Assembly (NCBI GenBank): GCA_036509215.1
Contig: DATCGA010000702.1
Span: 1 to 43,187 of the forward strand
Direction of reading: 5' to 3'
From: Trebonia sp036509215
GTDB taxonomy: Bacteria; Actinomycetota; Actinomycetes; Streptosporangiales; Streptosporangiaceae
DNA length: 43,187 nucleotides
Both the position numbers and the translations under genes were made by a program. Of the stretch, positions 1 through 7,140 are shown in pieces. The notes beneath the pieces were generated by a model. It worked only from the letters and a program-made list of their open reading frames with translations. It did no database searches and was not told the DNA's origin. Numbering within the stretch: position 1 is the first letter of the stretch; every line of letters begins with the position of its first letter.

Positions 1-562
1 CAACGGCGGCGGCGGCAGCCGATCGTCGATTTCCACCGGCGGCGGCAAGCCGGTCATGGACACGGTCAAGACCAGGACGAAGTTCTCCGCCGAGCACACC
101 AGCGATTCGAAGACCCAGTCGGTGACCAACACCGAGGAGACCAGCCACACCCGCTCGGAGTCCCGGTCACGGACCGACGGCACCAGCGTCGGCGACGAGA
201 TCAGCTTCGAGCTCGTCTACGACCACCGGGTCCAGCCGGAGACGCTGATGGCCCTGCCCGAGGACCAGATGCTCGCCCCGCACGTCGTCGCGGGCGCGCC
301 GGAGGCGTCGAGCCTGCCGGCCGCCGCCGCCCCGAACGGAGCGGGCGCGCCGCAGGCCCAAGCCGTGACATCACGCCAGACGGCCGAGAGCCGGATGGTC
401 GCGCTCGTCATCGACCCGGCGGTGGTCGGCACCGACGCGGTCGCCGCGGTCTCACCGCACGAGATCCCGGCCTACGAGCCCCCCGCCCCCGCGGTCTCCT
501 CGCACGTCCCCGACTACGAGCGCGCCGCCCTCGGCCCCGGCGATCCCGGCGACGGGAGGTAG
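1..562 (+). CDS. C-terminal part of a probable VirD4/TraG-like conjugation ATPase (5' end outside window)
   Basis: The frame is open from base 2 and ends at TAG 560-562, so about 186 residues of C-terminus are visible. It begins with a Gly/Ser-rich stretch and a Ser/Thr/Glu linker, then a segment (ISFELVYDHRVQPETLMALP, 20 residues) that resembles the tail of actinobacterial TraG/VirD4-type coupling proteins, where a 'V.P..L..LP...ML' motif follows the ATPase core. It ends in an Ala/Pro-rich tail. The Walker motifs would lie upstream, so the assignment rests on this tail alone. A secreted or surface protein with a low-complexity tail is the main alternative. The internal ATG at base 56 is unlikely to be the true start because the frame continues upstream without a stop. 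Confidence 0.45.
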   Translation, partial: NGGGGSRSSISTGGGKPVMDTVKTRTKFSAEHTSDSKTQSVTNTEETSHTRSESRSRTDGTSVGDEISFELVYDHRVQPETLMALPEDQMLAPHVVAGAPEASSLPAAAAPNGAGAPQAQAVTSRQTAESRMVALVIDPAVVGTDAVAAVSPHEIPAYEPPAPAVSSHVPDYERAALGPGDPGDGR

Positions 563-584
563 CGCCGGCGCCCCGGATGCCCGC

Positions 585-725
585 TCACTGGCGCACCTGC
601 TCGTCACGCCGAGTGTCCCAGCGCGACAGGAACAGCAGCGCAACCCAGATTCCGCCGGTGAGAAGCCCTCCGATCCCGAGCAAGACAACGATGAGCACGA
701 ACGAAGCCAGCCAACTTGATGTCAT
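585..725 (-). CDS. 46-residue single-pass membrane protein
   Basis: A complete ATG-TGA frame runs on the minus strand. It has a short N-terminus (MTSSWLAS), a hydrophobic segment at about residues 9-34 (FVLIVVLLGIGG and WVALLFL) and a charged C-terminal tail RWDTRRDEQVRQ. GAGAGG lies 7 nt before the ATG, a good ribosome binding site. Charge distribution predicts a cytoplasmic C-terminus. The family is not recognised. It is convergent with the conjugation-like gene, and a 7-bp inverted repeat (738-767) sits in its leader. It is too short for routine ORF calling. Confidence 0.55.
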   Translation of the reverse strand: MTSSWLASFVLIVVLLGIGGLLTGGIWVALLFLSRWDTRRDEQVRQ

Positions 726-737
726 ATGCGGGCCTCT

Positions 738-767
738 CAACTGTGAGCCGATAGTTACATACAGTTG
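738..767. promoter_or_regulatory. 7-bp inverted repeat upstream of the 46-aa membrane protein
   Basis: CAACTGT (738-744) and ACAGTTG (761-767) are perfect inverted copies around a 16-bp AT-richer spacer containing ATAGTTACATAC. The left copy lies just upstream of the ribosome binding site. It could be an operator for a dimeric repressor or a leader hairpin. The region 726-907 up to the esterase holds no other gene that I can see. Confidence 0.3.
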
Positions 768-907
768 ATGTGCCCCGCCCGGCGCTGCGTAATTCCTGAC
801 TTTCGACGGCCGCCCGGTTGTGGTCCCGGCATCTAGAGGTACCCGTCATACCGGCGCATACTGGATCGCGACTCTGACCCGGCCGCGCAGCGAAAGGCAC
901 CTGGACC

Positions 908-1813
908 GTGACCGAGCAACTTCCCCCGGACGTCATCGCGCAGCTGACCGCGATGGGCCCGATGATCACCCCGGAGCTGGTCCAGGGCAGCTGGGCGCTG
1001 CTGACGCCGTTCCACCAGAAGACCGGCTACACCGCCCCCGCGATCGACCGCGACCAGCGCTACGGCGGCCACCAGCGGCACCGCCTCGACGTGCACACGT
1101 CCGGCGCCGAAGCAGAAGGGGGCAAGGCCCCGGTCGTGCTGTTCGTGCACGGCGGCGGTTTCACCGGCGGCGACAAGCACGTGCCCGGCACCCCGATGTA
1201 CGACCACATCGGCGCGTGGGCGGTCCGCAACGGCTTCGTCGGCGTCACCATGACCTACCGGCTCGCCCCCGGGCACCGCTGGCCGGCCGGAGCCCAGGAC
1301 GTCGCCGGCGCAGTGCAATGGCTCCGCGACAACATCGCCCGGTACGGCGGCGACCCGGACCGCATCGTGGTGGCCGGCCACTCGGCCGGCTGCGTGCACG
1401 TCGCCTCCTACCTCGTCGGCCAGGGCGGCGGCTCCCTCGACGGCGTCCGCGGGGCCGGGCTGCTGTCCGGCTTCTACACGATCCCCGACGCCGACGCCCG
1501 CGGCGAGCTCGAGCGCCCGTACTTCGGCGACGCCCCGTCGGCGGCCGTCTCCACCCTCGACGGCCTCCTCGACCTGCAGGTCCCGCTGCTGTTCGCCGTC
1601 GCCGAGCAGGACCCGCCGTTCAGCCACGCCCAGGTGGCCGCCCTGACCGCCGCCTGGTTCGCCCGGCACGGGTCGGTGCCGCAGGTGGTCTGGTCCGAGG
1701 GGCACAATCACATCTCGCAGATCGGCTCGATCGGCGTGGACGACCTCGCGCTCGGCGCCCAGCTCGCCCGCTTCGTCAACCGCGTCACCGCAAAGTCAAA
1801 GTCAACATCATGA
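908..1813 (+). CDS. Alpha/beta hydrolase, hormone-sensitive-lipase-type esterase
   Basis: 301 residues with the features of HSL/BD-FAE-type carboxylesterases. The oxyanion-hole motif HGGGF is at about 81-85 and the nucleophile elbow GHSAG at about 157-161 (Ser159). A late acidic segment AEQDPPF and a C-terminal GHNH histidine complete a plausible Ser-Asp-His triad. No signal peptide is seen, so the enzyme is probably cytoplasmic and hydrolyses small esters or lactones. The GTG start at 908 follows a purine-rich GAAAGG about 10 nt upstream. It stands alone between a small membrane protein and a flavin reductase, so the substrate cannot be inferred from context. Confidence 0.9.
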   Translation: MTEQLPPDVIAQLTAMGPMITPELVQGSWALLTPFHQKTGYTAPAIDRDQRYGGHQRHRLDVHTSGAEAEGGKAPVVLFVHGGGFTGGDKHVPGTPMYDHIGAWAVRNGFVGVTMTYRLAPGHRWPAGAQDVAGAVQWLRDNIARYGGDPDRIVVAGHSAGCVHVASYLVGQGGGSLDGVRGAGLLSGFYTIPDADARGELERPYFGDAPSAAVSTLDGLLDLQVPLLFAVAEQDPPFSHAQVAALTAAWFARHGSVPQVVWSEGHNHISQIGSIGVDDLALGAQLARFVNRVTAKSKSTS

Positions 1814-1877
1814 GTTTTCCGAACGGACCCGGCCGGCTGTCAGTCCGCAAGGCTCACCCCGAGAGAGCGGAAAACGC

Positions 1878-1958
1878 GTGAAGATCCAGGCAGCCGTGGC
1901 CTGGGAGGCGGACTCCCTGTCGGGCGCTACGATCAAGCCGGTGCTCACGTTCAACTGA
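1878..1958 (+). pseudogene. Possible 26-codon remnant of a zinc alcohol dehydrogenase N-terminus
   Basis: GTG 1878 opens a 26-codon frame ending at TGA 1956-1958, preceded by GAGAGAG. The first residues, MKIQAAVAWEA, resemble the N-terminus of class III-type zinc alcohol dehydrogenases (MKxxAAVxWEAGKP). The similarity ends after about 11 residues and no dehydrogenase follows before the next gene. This fits a gene fragment left by a deletion. A genuine tiny peptide or chance similarity cannot be excluded. The rest of 1814-2051 shows nothing else. Confidence 0.25.
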
Positions 1959-2051
1959 CGACGCCGACCGGGAACACAACCGACCCGGACTTGGTTGGCA
2001 TGACACGTCATGTAAAGCGAGACTTCCCCCCACCCGCCTCGGAGGTTACGC

Positions 2052-2624
2052 GTGGCCAAGCCCGTATTGCGTGTCATCATCGGCTCGACCCGGCCCGGCC
2101 GCGTCGGGCCGTCCGTGGCCGAATGGATCATCGAGCGCGCCCGCGAGCACGGCGGCTTCGACGTCGAGGTGACCGACCTGGCGGAGCTCAACCTGCCGAT
2201 GTACGACGAGCCGAACCACCCGCGGCTGAAGCAGTACGTCCACCAGCACACCAAGGACTGGTCGGCGCTGGCGGACGCCTCCGACGCGTTCATCTTCGTG
2301 ACCCCCGAGTACAACTACTCGTTCAACGCCGCGACCAAGAACGCGATCGACTACCTGTCCCAGGAGTGGGCGCACAAGGCGGCCGGCATCGTCAGCTACG
2401 GCGGCATCGCCGCGGGCACCCGGGCCACCCAGATGCTCAAGCAGGTCCTCACCACGGTCAAGGTCGTGCCGATGACCGAGGCGGTCAACATCCCGTTCGT
2501 CTTCAAGCACCTGGACGAGGACCGGCGGTTCAAGTCGACCGAGGAGATGGAGCAGGCGGCCACCGCCATGCTCGACGAGCTCCAGAAGTGGACCGAGGCG
2601 CTGCTGACGCTCCGCGCCAGGTAA
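2052..2624 (+). CDS. NADPH-dependent FMN reductase / flavodoxin-fold oxidoreductase
   Basis: 190 residues of the FMN_red (flavodoxin-like) family. The N-terminal beta-strand leads into the FMN phosphate loop GSTRPGRVGPS (about 11-21). The isoalloxazine-contacting motif TPEYNYSF is at about 84-91, followed by SYGGIAAGTRA. The enzyme is expected to use NAD(P)H to reduce FMN, azo or quinone compounds in the cytoplasm. GGAGG at 2040-2044 lies 7 nt before the GTG at 2052 and fixes the start there, although the frame extends upstream. It appears monocistronic. Confidence 0.92.
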   Translation: MAKPVLRVIIGSTRPGRVGPSVAEWIIERAREHGGFDVEVTDLAELNLPMYDEPNHPRLKQYVHQHTKDWSALADASDAFIFVTPEYNYSFNAATKNAIDYLSQEWAHKAAGIVSYGGIAAGTRATQMLKQVLTTVKVVPMTEAVNIPFVFKHLDEDRRFKSTEEMEQAATAMLDELQKWTEALLTLRAR

Positions 2625-2651
2625 TCCGCGCGCGCCCTCAGCCCCAGGTAT

Positions 2652-2674
2652 TACCATTCGTAATCATCATGGTA
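2652..2674. promoter_or_regulatory. TACCAT/ATGGTA inverted repeat in the 2625-2946 gap
   Basis: TACCAT (2652-2657) and ATGGTA (2669-2674) face each other across an 11-bp AT-rich spacer just after the FMN reductase gene. The 320-bp gap is markedly AT-richer than its surroundings at both ends. I see no coding frame in it. A regulator site or weak terminator is possible. Confidence 0.25.
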
Positions 2675-2865
2675 CAAAGAGTAGTTCTTGCGGAATGCAT
2701 CCGTCAAATCACTTCATGTGATGATGTGCGGTGGCGGGCGGCGGAAGCGCGTGGTCGTCCCGGGCGACGACGCCCGACTCCCAGGGTCCGTCGCCCGGGG
2801 TTGGCCAGTGCGCGTGATGCGCCGCAGCGTGACCCAGTGCCGCCTGGCAGTGCAAGCGCCTTCGC

Positions 2866-2896
2866 TATTCACTAATGAGTCTTCATTATTCACTAA
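2866..2896. promoter_or_regulatory. Two TATTCACTAA direct repeats 21 bp apart
   Basis: Exact 10-bp copies at 2866-2875 and 2887-2896 are spaced by two helical turns, upstream of the glycosyltransferase promoter. Same-face direct repeats of this kind commonly bind response regulators or activators. The function here is inference. Confidence 0.35.
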
Positions 2897-2911
2897 GAGT
2901 AATGGTTTCTC

Positions 2912-2940
2912 GTGTCATCTATGTGCGTGATTTGTATACT
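2912..2940 (+). promoter_or_regulatory. Promoter of the GT2 gene, likely leaderless
   Basis: GTGTCA (2912-2917, 4/6 to TTGACA), a 17-bp spacer and TATACT (2935-2940) form a sigma-70-type promoter. The GTG at 2947 lies 6 nt after the -10 hexamer, where transcription should begin, so the mRNA probably starts at its initiation codon. This arrangement is common in actinobacteria. Confidence 0.5.
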
Positions 2941-2946
2941 TGCCGC

Positions 2947-3774
2947 GTGATCAACTCCCGTCGGGTGAGCGTTATTTTGCCTGCTTATAATGCGGAGAGC
3001 ACGCTTTCGCGTACGCTCACGGAGCTGGACAGAAATGTCATCGACGATGTCGTGCTGGTCGACGACGCCAGCACCGACCGAACCGTCACGCTCGCCCGGG
3101 AGCTCGGCCTTGAGCCGATCTGCCACGAGGTCAACAAGGGCTACGGCGGCAATCAGAAGACGTGCTACCGGCAGGCGATCGACCTCGGCGCCGACGTCAT
3201 CGTCATGGTGCATCCGGACTATCAGTATTCGCCGCTGCTGGTCCCGGCCATGGCGGCGATGATCGCTTACGGCGAGTACGACATGGTGCTCGGGTCGCGC
3301 ATCCTGGCGCAGAACTCGGTCGCCCGCGGCATGCCCCGGTATAAGTACATCTCGAACCGGTTTCTGACGTTCGTGGAGAACATCGCGCTCAGCCAGAAAC
3401 TGTCGGAGTACCACACCGGGCTGCGCGCCTTCAGCAACACGCTCCTCGCGAGCCTGCCGTTTGAGCGCAATTCCGACGACTTCATCTTCGACAATCACAT
3501 CATCGCCCAGGCCGTCGTCGCCGGCGCGAGGATCGGCGAGCTTTCGTGCCCAACCCGCTACGAGACCGACTCGTCTTCGATTAACCTCAAGCGCAGTGTC
3601 CGCTACGGTCTCGGCGTGCTGCAGACCTGCGTGGACTACCGACTCAACCGACACGGGCTCCGTCGCTGCGACTACCTGGATTTCGAGCCGGGGACGATGG
3701 CCGCCGGGGCTCCGGCGCCCGGCCCGGCGGCGGAAGCCCCAGCCGGGGCGGCCGGCGGAGAACTCCGCGCCTAA
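2947..3774 (+). CDS. Family 2 glycosyltransferase (DPM1/polyprenyl-phosphate type)
   Basis: 275 residues from GTG 2947; upstream in-frame starts lie inside the promoter. It has the GT-A fold of GT2 enzymes: VSVILPAYNAEST at the N-terminus, VDDASTD (about 38-44), NKGYGGNQ (about 63-70) and an acidic metal-site region MVHPDYQYS (about 87-95). There are no C-terminal membrane helices, only a Pro/Ala-rich tail. It probably transfers a sugar from a nucleotide donor to a polyprenyl phosphate or other acceptor at the membrane. The next gene, 35 bp downstream, encodes a small EamA/SMR-type transporter that could flip the lipid-linked product. The GT2-plus-flippase pairing is inference. Confidence 0.93.
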   Translation: MINSRRVSVILPAYNAESTLSRTLTELDRNVIDDVVLVDDASTDRTVTLARELGLEPICHEVNKGYGGNQKTCYRQAIDLGADVIVMVHPDYQYSPLLVPAMAAMIAYGEYDMVLGSRILAQNSVARGMPRYKYISNRFLTFVENIALSQKLSEYHTGLRAFSNTLLASLPFERNSDDFIFDNHIIAQAVVAGARIGELSCPTRYETDSSSINLKRSVRYGLGVLQTCVDYRLNRHGLRRCDYLDFEPGTMAAGAPAPGPAAEAPAGAAGGELRA

Positions 3775-3809
3775 CCGGTTGGCACGCCAACCGAGGGGAG
3801 CGGCGACGA

Positions 3810-4244
3810 ATGCGGAACTCGTCCGACCTGGAGAATCAGGTCACTGCGAAGGTCCCGGAAGGGAAGCGTCACTTGACCGCAGGAAGCCTGGCGCTGGTGC
3901 TGTGCTCCGTGATCGCGGCGTCGACCGGGCAGCTCATGCTCAAGCACGGCATGCAGCTAGCGACCGCGCGGGCGCGCGGCTCGGGCGGCTCGCTGGCGGT
4001 CGCCGCCGCCACCACCCCCTGGGTGCTGGTCGGTCTCGCGGTCTTCGCGATCTCGGCCGTGGTCTGGCTGGCCGCCCTGTCCCGGGTCCCGCTCAGCCTC
4101 GCCTATCCGTTCAACGCGCTCGGCTACCTGGTGATCTTGACCGCGAGCATCCTCGTCCTGCACGAGCGTGCCAACCTGCTGACCTGGGCGGGCACGACCC
4201 TGGTGGTGTCGGGACTCGTCCTCGTCGTGCTCTCCAAGCCGTAG
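3810..4244 (+). CDS. Small EamA/SMR-type membrane transporter, possible lipid-linked sugar flippase subunit
   Basis: 144 residues with four predicted membrane helices after a 28-residue polar N-terminus. A Glu survives late (VLHERANLLTW), as do the motif STGQLMLKHG in helix 1 and PLSLAYPFNALGYL in helix 3. This resembles the one-domain drug/metabolite transporter family that includes ArnE/ArnF and SMR pumps. GAGGGGAG lies about 8 nt before the ATG. It follows the GT2 gene in the same direction and probably forms an operon with it, which favours a role in translocating a glycolipid over drug efflux. It is convergent with the next gene, with 9 bp between the stops. Confidence 0.85.
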   Translation: MRNSSDLENQVTAKVPEGKRHLTAGSLALVLCSVIAASTGQLMLKHGMQLATARARGSGGSLAVAAATTPWVLVGLAVFAISAVVWLAALSRVPLSLAYPFNALGYLVILTASILVLHERANLLTWAGTTLVVSGLVLVVLSKP

Positions 4245-4253
4245 GCGGCCGGG

Positions 4254-5921
4254 TCAGTTGGTGGCCGGAAGCCTGGCCGGCCGCACCTGCAGGAGCAGGT
4301 TCTTGCGGTAGATAAGGATTTCCCGCGTCCCCAGGCGGTGCGTGCTGGCCGGCTGGCCGAAGATCCGTTCAACGTTCGAGCCCAGGCCCTGGCCCTCAAC
4401 GACATCGATGACGACGAAGTTCGCGTAGTGCTTAGCAGGGTCGAACCAGAGCAGGTCCGCCTCCCAGGGGTACGGCGTGATCTTGCGGCCGTCCACCACC
4501 TCGATCGTGCCGATCTGCACCTGGTTGCCGGACTGCACGCTAACCGCCGAGCCGTCCCAGTAGCCCGCGAGCCCGTAGCGCAATCCGTGCGCGGACAACC
4601 ACGCGCTCAGCTGCACCGGGGTCGACGTCTCGACCGGCGGCGGCGCCGCTGCCAGCGCCAGCGGAAGCAGCGCGGCCACGGCGGCGAGGCCGCTCACGGC
4701 GAGGGCCGTCAGCCGGGCGGTGATGCGGTCAGGCACCAGGGCCCGGGCCGCGAGCGCCGCCCCGCACTGCAGCACGGGGAGGAGATCGTGGGGTGAACGG
4801 GGGGAGGCCAGCGTGGAAAACGTGTACAGGGCGACAATGGCGGCGATCGCGACCAGCAGCACCTGCTCGACCCGGCGCGCGGTGCGCCAGCGCCAGAGCA
4901 CCCGCAGCATGCCGATCGCCACGACCAGCAGGCAGGCGTAGCCGAAGATGACCGTGCTTCCAGCCGGCCGGGCGCCTCCATCCGCCGCGCCGAACAGTTC
5001 GCGGACGGCGACCCAGGTGATCGCGATGTTATGCGGCCAGTGGCCGACCGGCGCAATCTTGGTATTCGGGGCCACCATCAGGTACCAGCCGAAGTGCAGC
5101 ATCGCGCGGCGGATCGCCAGGGCCAGCGGCACCGACAGCAGGGCCGCCAGCAGGTTCGCTCCGTCTCGGGTCATAAGCTTGCGCTCGACCGCCATCTGGT
5201 AGGCGCAGACCAGGGCGATGGCGGGCACGGCGACGTAGCGGACGGTCACGTCGCTGATCTGCCCGGCGCACAAGATCGCGCAGAGCAGCGGCGCCGTATA
5301 GCGCCCGGCGGCCGCGCGGTCGATCAGCAGGAACGAGACCAGCAGGAAGACGCCGGTGCCGAAGTGATCGGGTAGACCGAGCGCGATCCACGCATCCGAG
5401 GCGGTGAGGATCGGGGCGGCGAGAACGGCCACCACGACCGCCGCCCGGGCCCCCCGCGACGGGCCATGGCTGCCGGTCACGGCGATGGCGGCGGCGCATC
5501 CCGCGACGATCAGGAAAATCAGCGCCATGGACACGTGCACGGCAATGGTGTGCAGCCCAAAAAAAAGTTCGATAACGCCAAACAGCGGGAGTTCAAAAGT
5601 ATAAAAGGTGACATCGCCGAGTATCCAGCCGTGCAGCGAGGGGTTGCCGTGCATCATGTCCCAGGCTTGCAGCGCGTTATTCGCCGAATCGGATGTCACC
5701 TGCTGGGTGAGTGAAATCTTCAGAAGTAGTGCATAAAGTGCTATGCCGCCCGCAATCCACGCCAGCGCCGCCCAGCCGCGACGTATTCTCGGGCGGGCCG
5801 CGCCACTCCCGGTATCGTCACCAGGGTCAGCCCGGTCGGGCATGTCTTGGATCGGATCCGACAGTTCCTGCGTTCGCTGCTCCGCCATAGCGCCGGCGTC
5901 GTCGAGACGCTTATCGCCCAT
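4254..5921 (-). CDS. Large polytopic membrane protein, probably GT-C-type
   Basis: 555 residues with a polar N-terminus of about 48 residues, some 10-12 hydrophobic segments and a soluble C-terminal domain of about 110 residues. The first extracytoplasmic loop carries acidic residues (TSDSANNALQAWDMMHG, about 76-92), the position where GT-C glycosyltransferases keep catalytic or metal-binding Asp/Glu. No family was firmly recognised. With the adjacent GT2 and transporter genes, a polyprenyl-phosphate-dependent glycosyltransferase is the most economical idea. ATG 5921 is used; a second in-frame Met lies 11 codons in. It is divergent from the methyltransferase gene at 6050. Confidence 0.8.
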   Translation of the reverse strand: MGDKRLDDAGAMAEQRTQELSDPIQDMPDRADPGDDTGSGAARPRIRRGWAALAWIAGGIALYALLLKISLTQQVTSDSANNALQAWDMMHGNPSLHGWILGDVTFYTFELPLFGVIELFFGLHTIAVHVSMALIFLIVAGCAAAIAVTGSHGPSRGARAAVVVAVLAAPILTASDAWIALGLPDHFGTGVFLLVSFLLIDRAAAGRYTAPLLCAILCAGQISDVTVRYVAVPAIALVCAYQMAVERKLMTRDGANLLAALLSVPLALAIRRAMLHFGWYLMVAPNTKIAPVGHWPHNIAITWVAVRELFGAADGGARPAGSTVIFGYACLLVVAIGMLRVLWRWRTARRVEQVLLVAIAAIVALYTFSTLASPRSPHDLLPVLQCGAALAARALVPDRITARLTALAVSGLAAVAALLPLALAAAPPPVETSTPVQLSAWLSAHGLRYGLAGYWDGSAVSVQSGNQVQIGTIEVVDGRKITPYPWEADLLWFDPAKHYANFVVIDVVEGQGLGSNVERIFGQPASTHRLGTREILIYRKNLLLQVRPARLPATN

Positions 5922-6049
5922 GTCGAAACCCTACCGCTCGCCCGGGCACGGGGCTTGCCTATCGAGCCCGTCGCCAAAGCCGCGGCCAAGGTTCCCGCCG
6001 TGATGGTATTGTGCACGCGGAAATCCGGAAACTGGCGTGAGCCGGGCGG

Positions 6050-7129
6050 ATGCGCTCATCGCGCACAGCGCCCGCCGCGCAATCGGTCGTCAAGGGGCTG
6101 ATCTATCTGTCATCCGCACAGCCGGCCGCCGGCTTGAGCGCGGGAGCAAGCGCGAGCGCGCCCCGGAATGACCCGCGCCGGGAAGCCAACCCCGCCCTGG
6201 CGTATTCACGGACCGCGGCGCCACCGGCGGACGAGTGCGCCTGGTGCGGGCACCGCTTCGGCGGGGAGGACGGGCACCGTCCCGGCCGGATCCGGTGCTC
6301 GCGCTGCGGAGTGGCGACCACCTCGCCGTGGCCGAGTGACGAGCAGCTCGGCGAGGCCTACGCGCCCTGGTACCGCCCCGAGGAGGGCCGGTTCTCCGGT
6401 CTGGGCGACAAGATACTGAAGCGAACCCGGTCAACCCTGGCCAACCGCCTGCAGCGGGTGCTGCCGGCCGGGCCGATCCTCGACGTCGGGGCCGGCGACG
6501 GGACGCTCATCGCGGCCTTCAGGCGGCATGGCCGGGAGGCGGTCGGCGTCGATCCGTACGCCGCCGAAAACCACCCGCACGTGCGCGCCGTGGAATTCGA
6601 GGAGATGACCGGTACCTGGTCGGCGGTCATCTTCTGGCATTCGCTTGAGCACCTCCGCCGGCCGGTCCGCTCGCTCCGGCACGCGTCGAAGCTCGTCGCC
6701 CCCGGCGGAGTGCTCGTTGTCGCCGTGCCCAACGCGACGAGCCTGCAGGCCCGGCTGTTCGGGGACTACTGGCTAGCCCTCGACCTGCCCCGCCACCTGG
6801 TGCACATCAGCCCTCCGGCGCTGCTGTCCCAGATCGAGGCGCTCGGATTCCGGGTCGAGCGAGTGAGCTACCTGCGCGGCGGTCAGGTCCTCTTCGGCTG
6901 GCTGCACGGTCTCGTCGGGCGGTTGCCCGGGCATCCCGACCTGTACGACGCGATCCGCCGGACCGAGGCGCGGCAGGCGGCGGCGCGTCCCGGCGTCCGG
7001 CTGTACGCCCTCGCGGCGGCGGTTGCCGCGCTTCCGGTGGCCCTCGTCGGGTCCGCCGTCGAGGTCGCCGCCCGATCAGGGGGCACGATCTACGTCGAAG
7101 CCCGGCGCACCGAGGACGCCGTGCAATAG
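6050..7129 (+). CDS. Class I SAM-dependent methyltransferase with N-terminal zinc ribbon
   Basis: 359 residues. Two CxxC knuckles (Cys63/66 and Cys83/86) form a zinc-ribbon-like N-terminal module. The methyltransferase domain follows, with motif I ILDVGAGDGTL (about 143-153), VGVDPY, the motif WHSLEHLRRP, and PGGVLVVAVPN after it. This arrangement is typical of Methyltransf_23 proteins in polysaccharide and sugar-nucleotide clusters. A hydrophobic C-terminal helix (about 325-345) may attach it to the membrane. The 5' end is uncertain: ATG 6050 has a weak ribosome site and the first 55 residues look unstructured, so a later start is possible. Confidence 0.88.
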   Translation: MRSSRTAPAAQSVVKGLIYLSSAQPAAGLSAGASASAPRNDPRREANPALAYSRTAAPPADECAWCGHRFGGEDGHRPGRIRCSRCGVATTSPWPSDEQLGEAYAPWYRPEEGRFSGLGDKILKRTRSTLANRLQRVLPAGPILDVGAGDGTLIAAFRRHGREAVGVDPYAAENHPHVRAVEFEEMTGTWSAVIFWHSLEHLRRPVRSLRHASKLVAPGGVLVVAVPNATSLQARLFGDYWLALDLPRHLVHISPPALLSQIEALGFRVERVSYLRGGQVLFGWLHGLVGRLPGHPDLYDAIRRTEARQAAARPGVRLYALAAAVAALPVALVGSAVEVAARSGGTIYVEARRTEDAVQ

Positions 7130-7140
7130 AGAATAGGGTT

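Noticed and set aside
577..768. 63-codon plus-strand frame
   Set aside because: Antisense to the 46-aa membrane protein, with no ribosome site and no conserved character.
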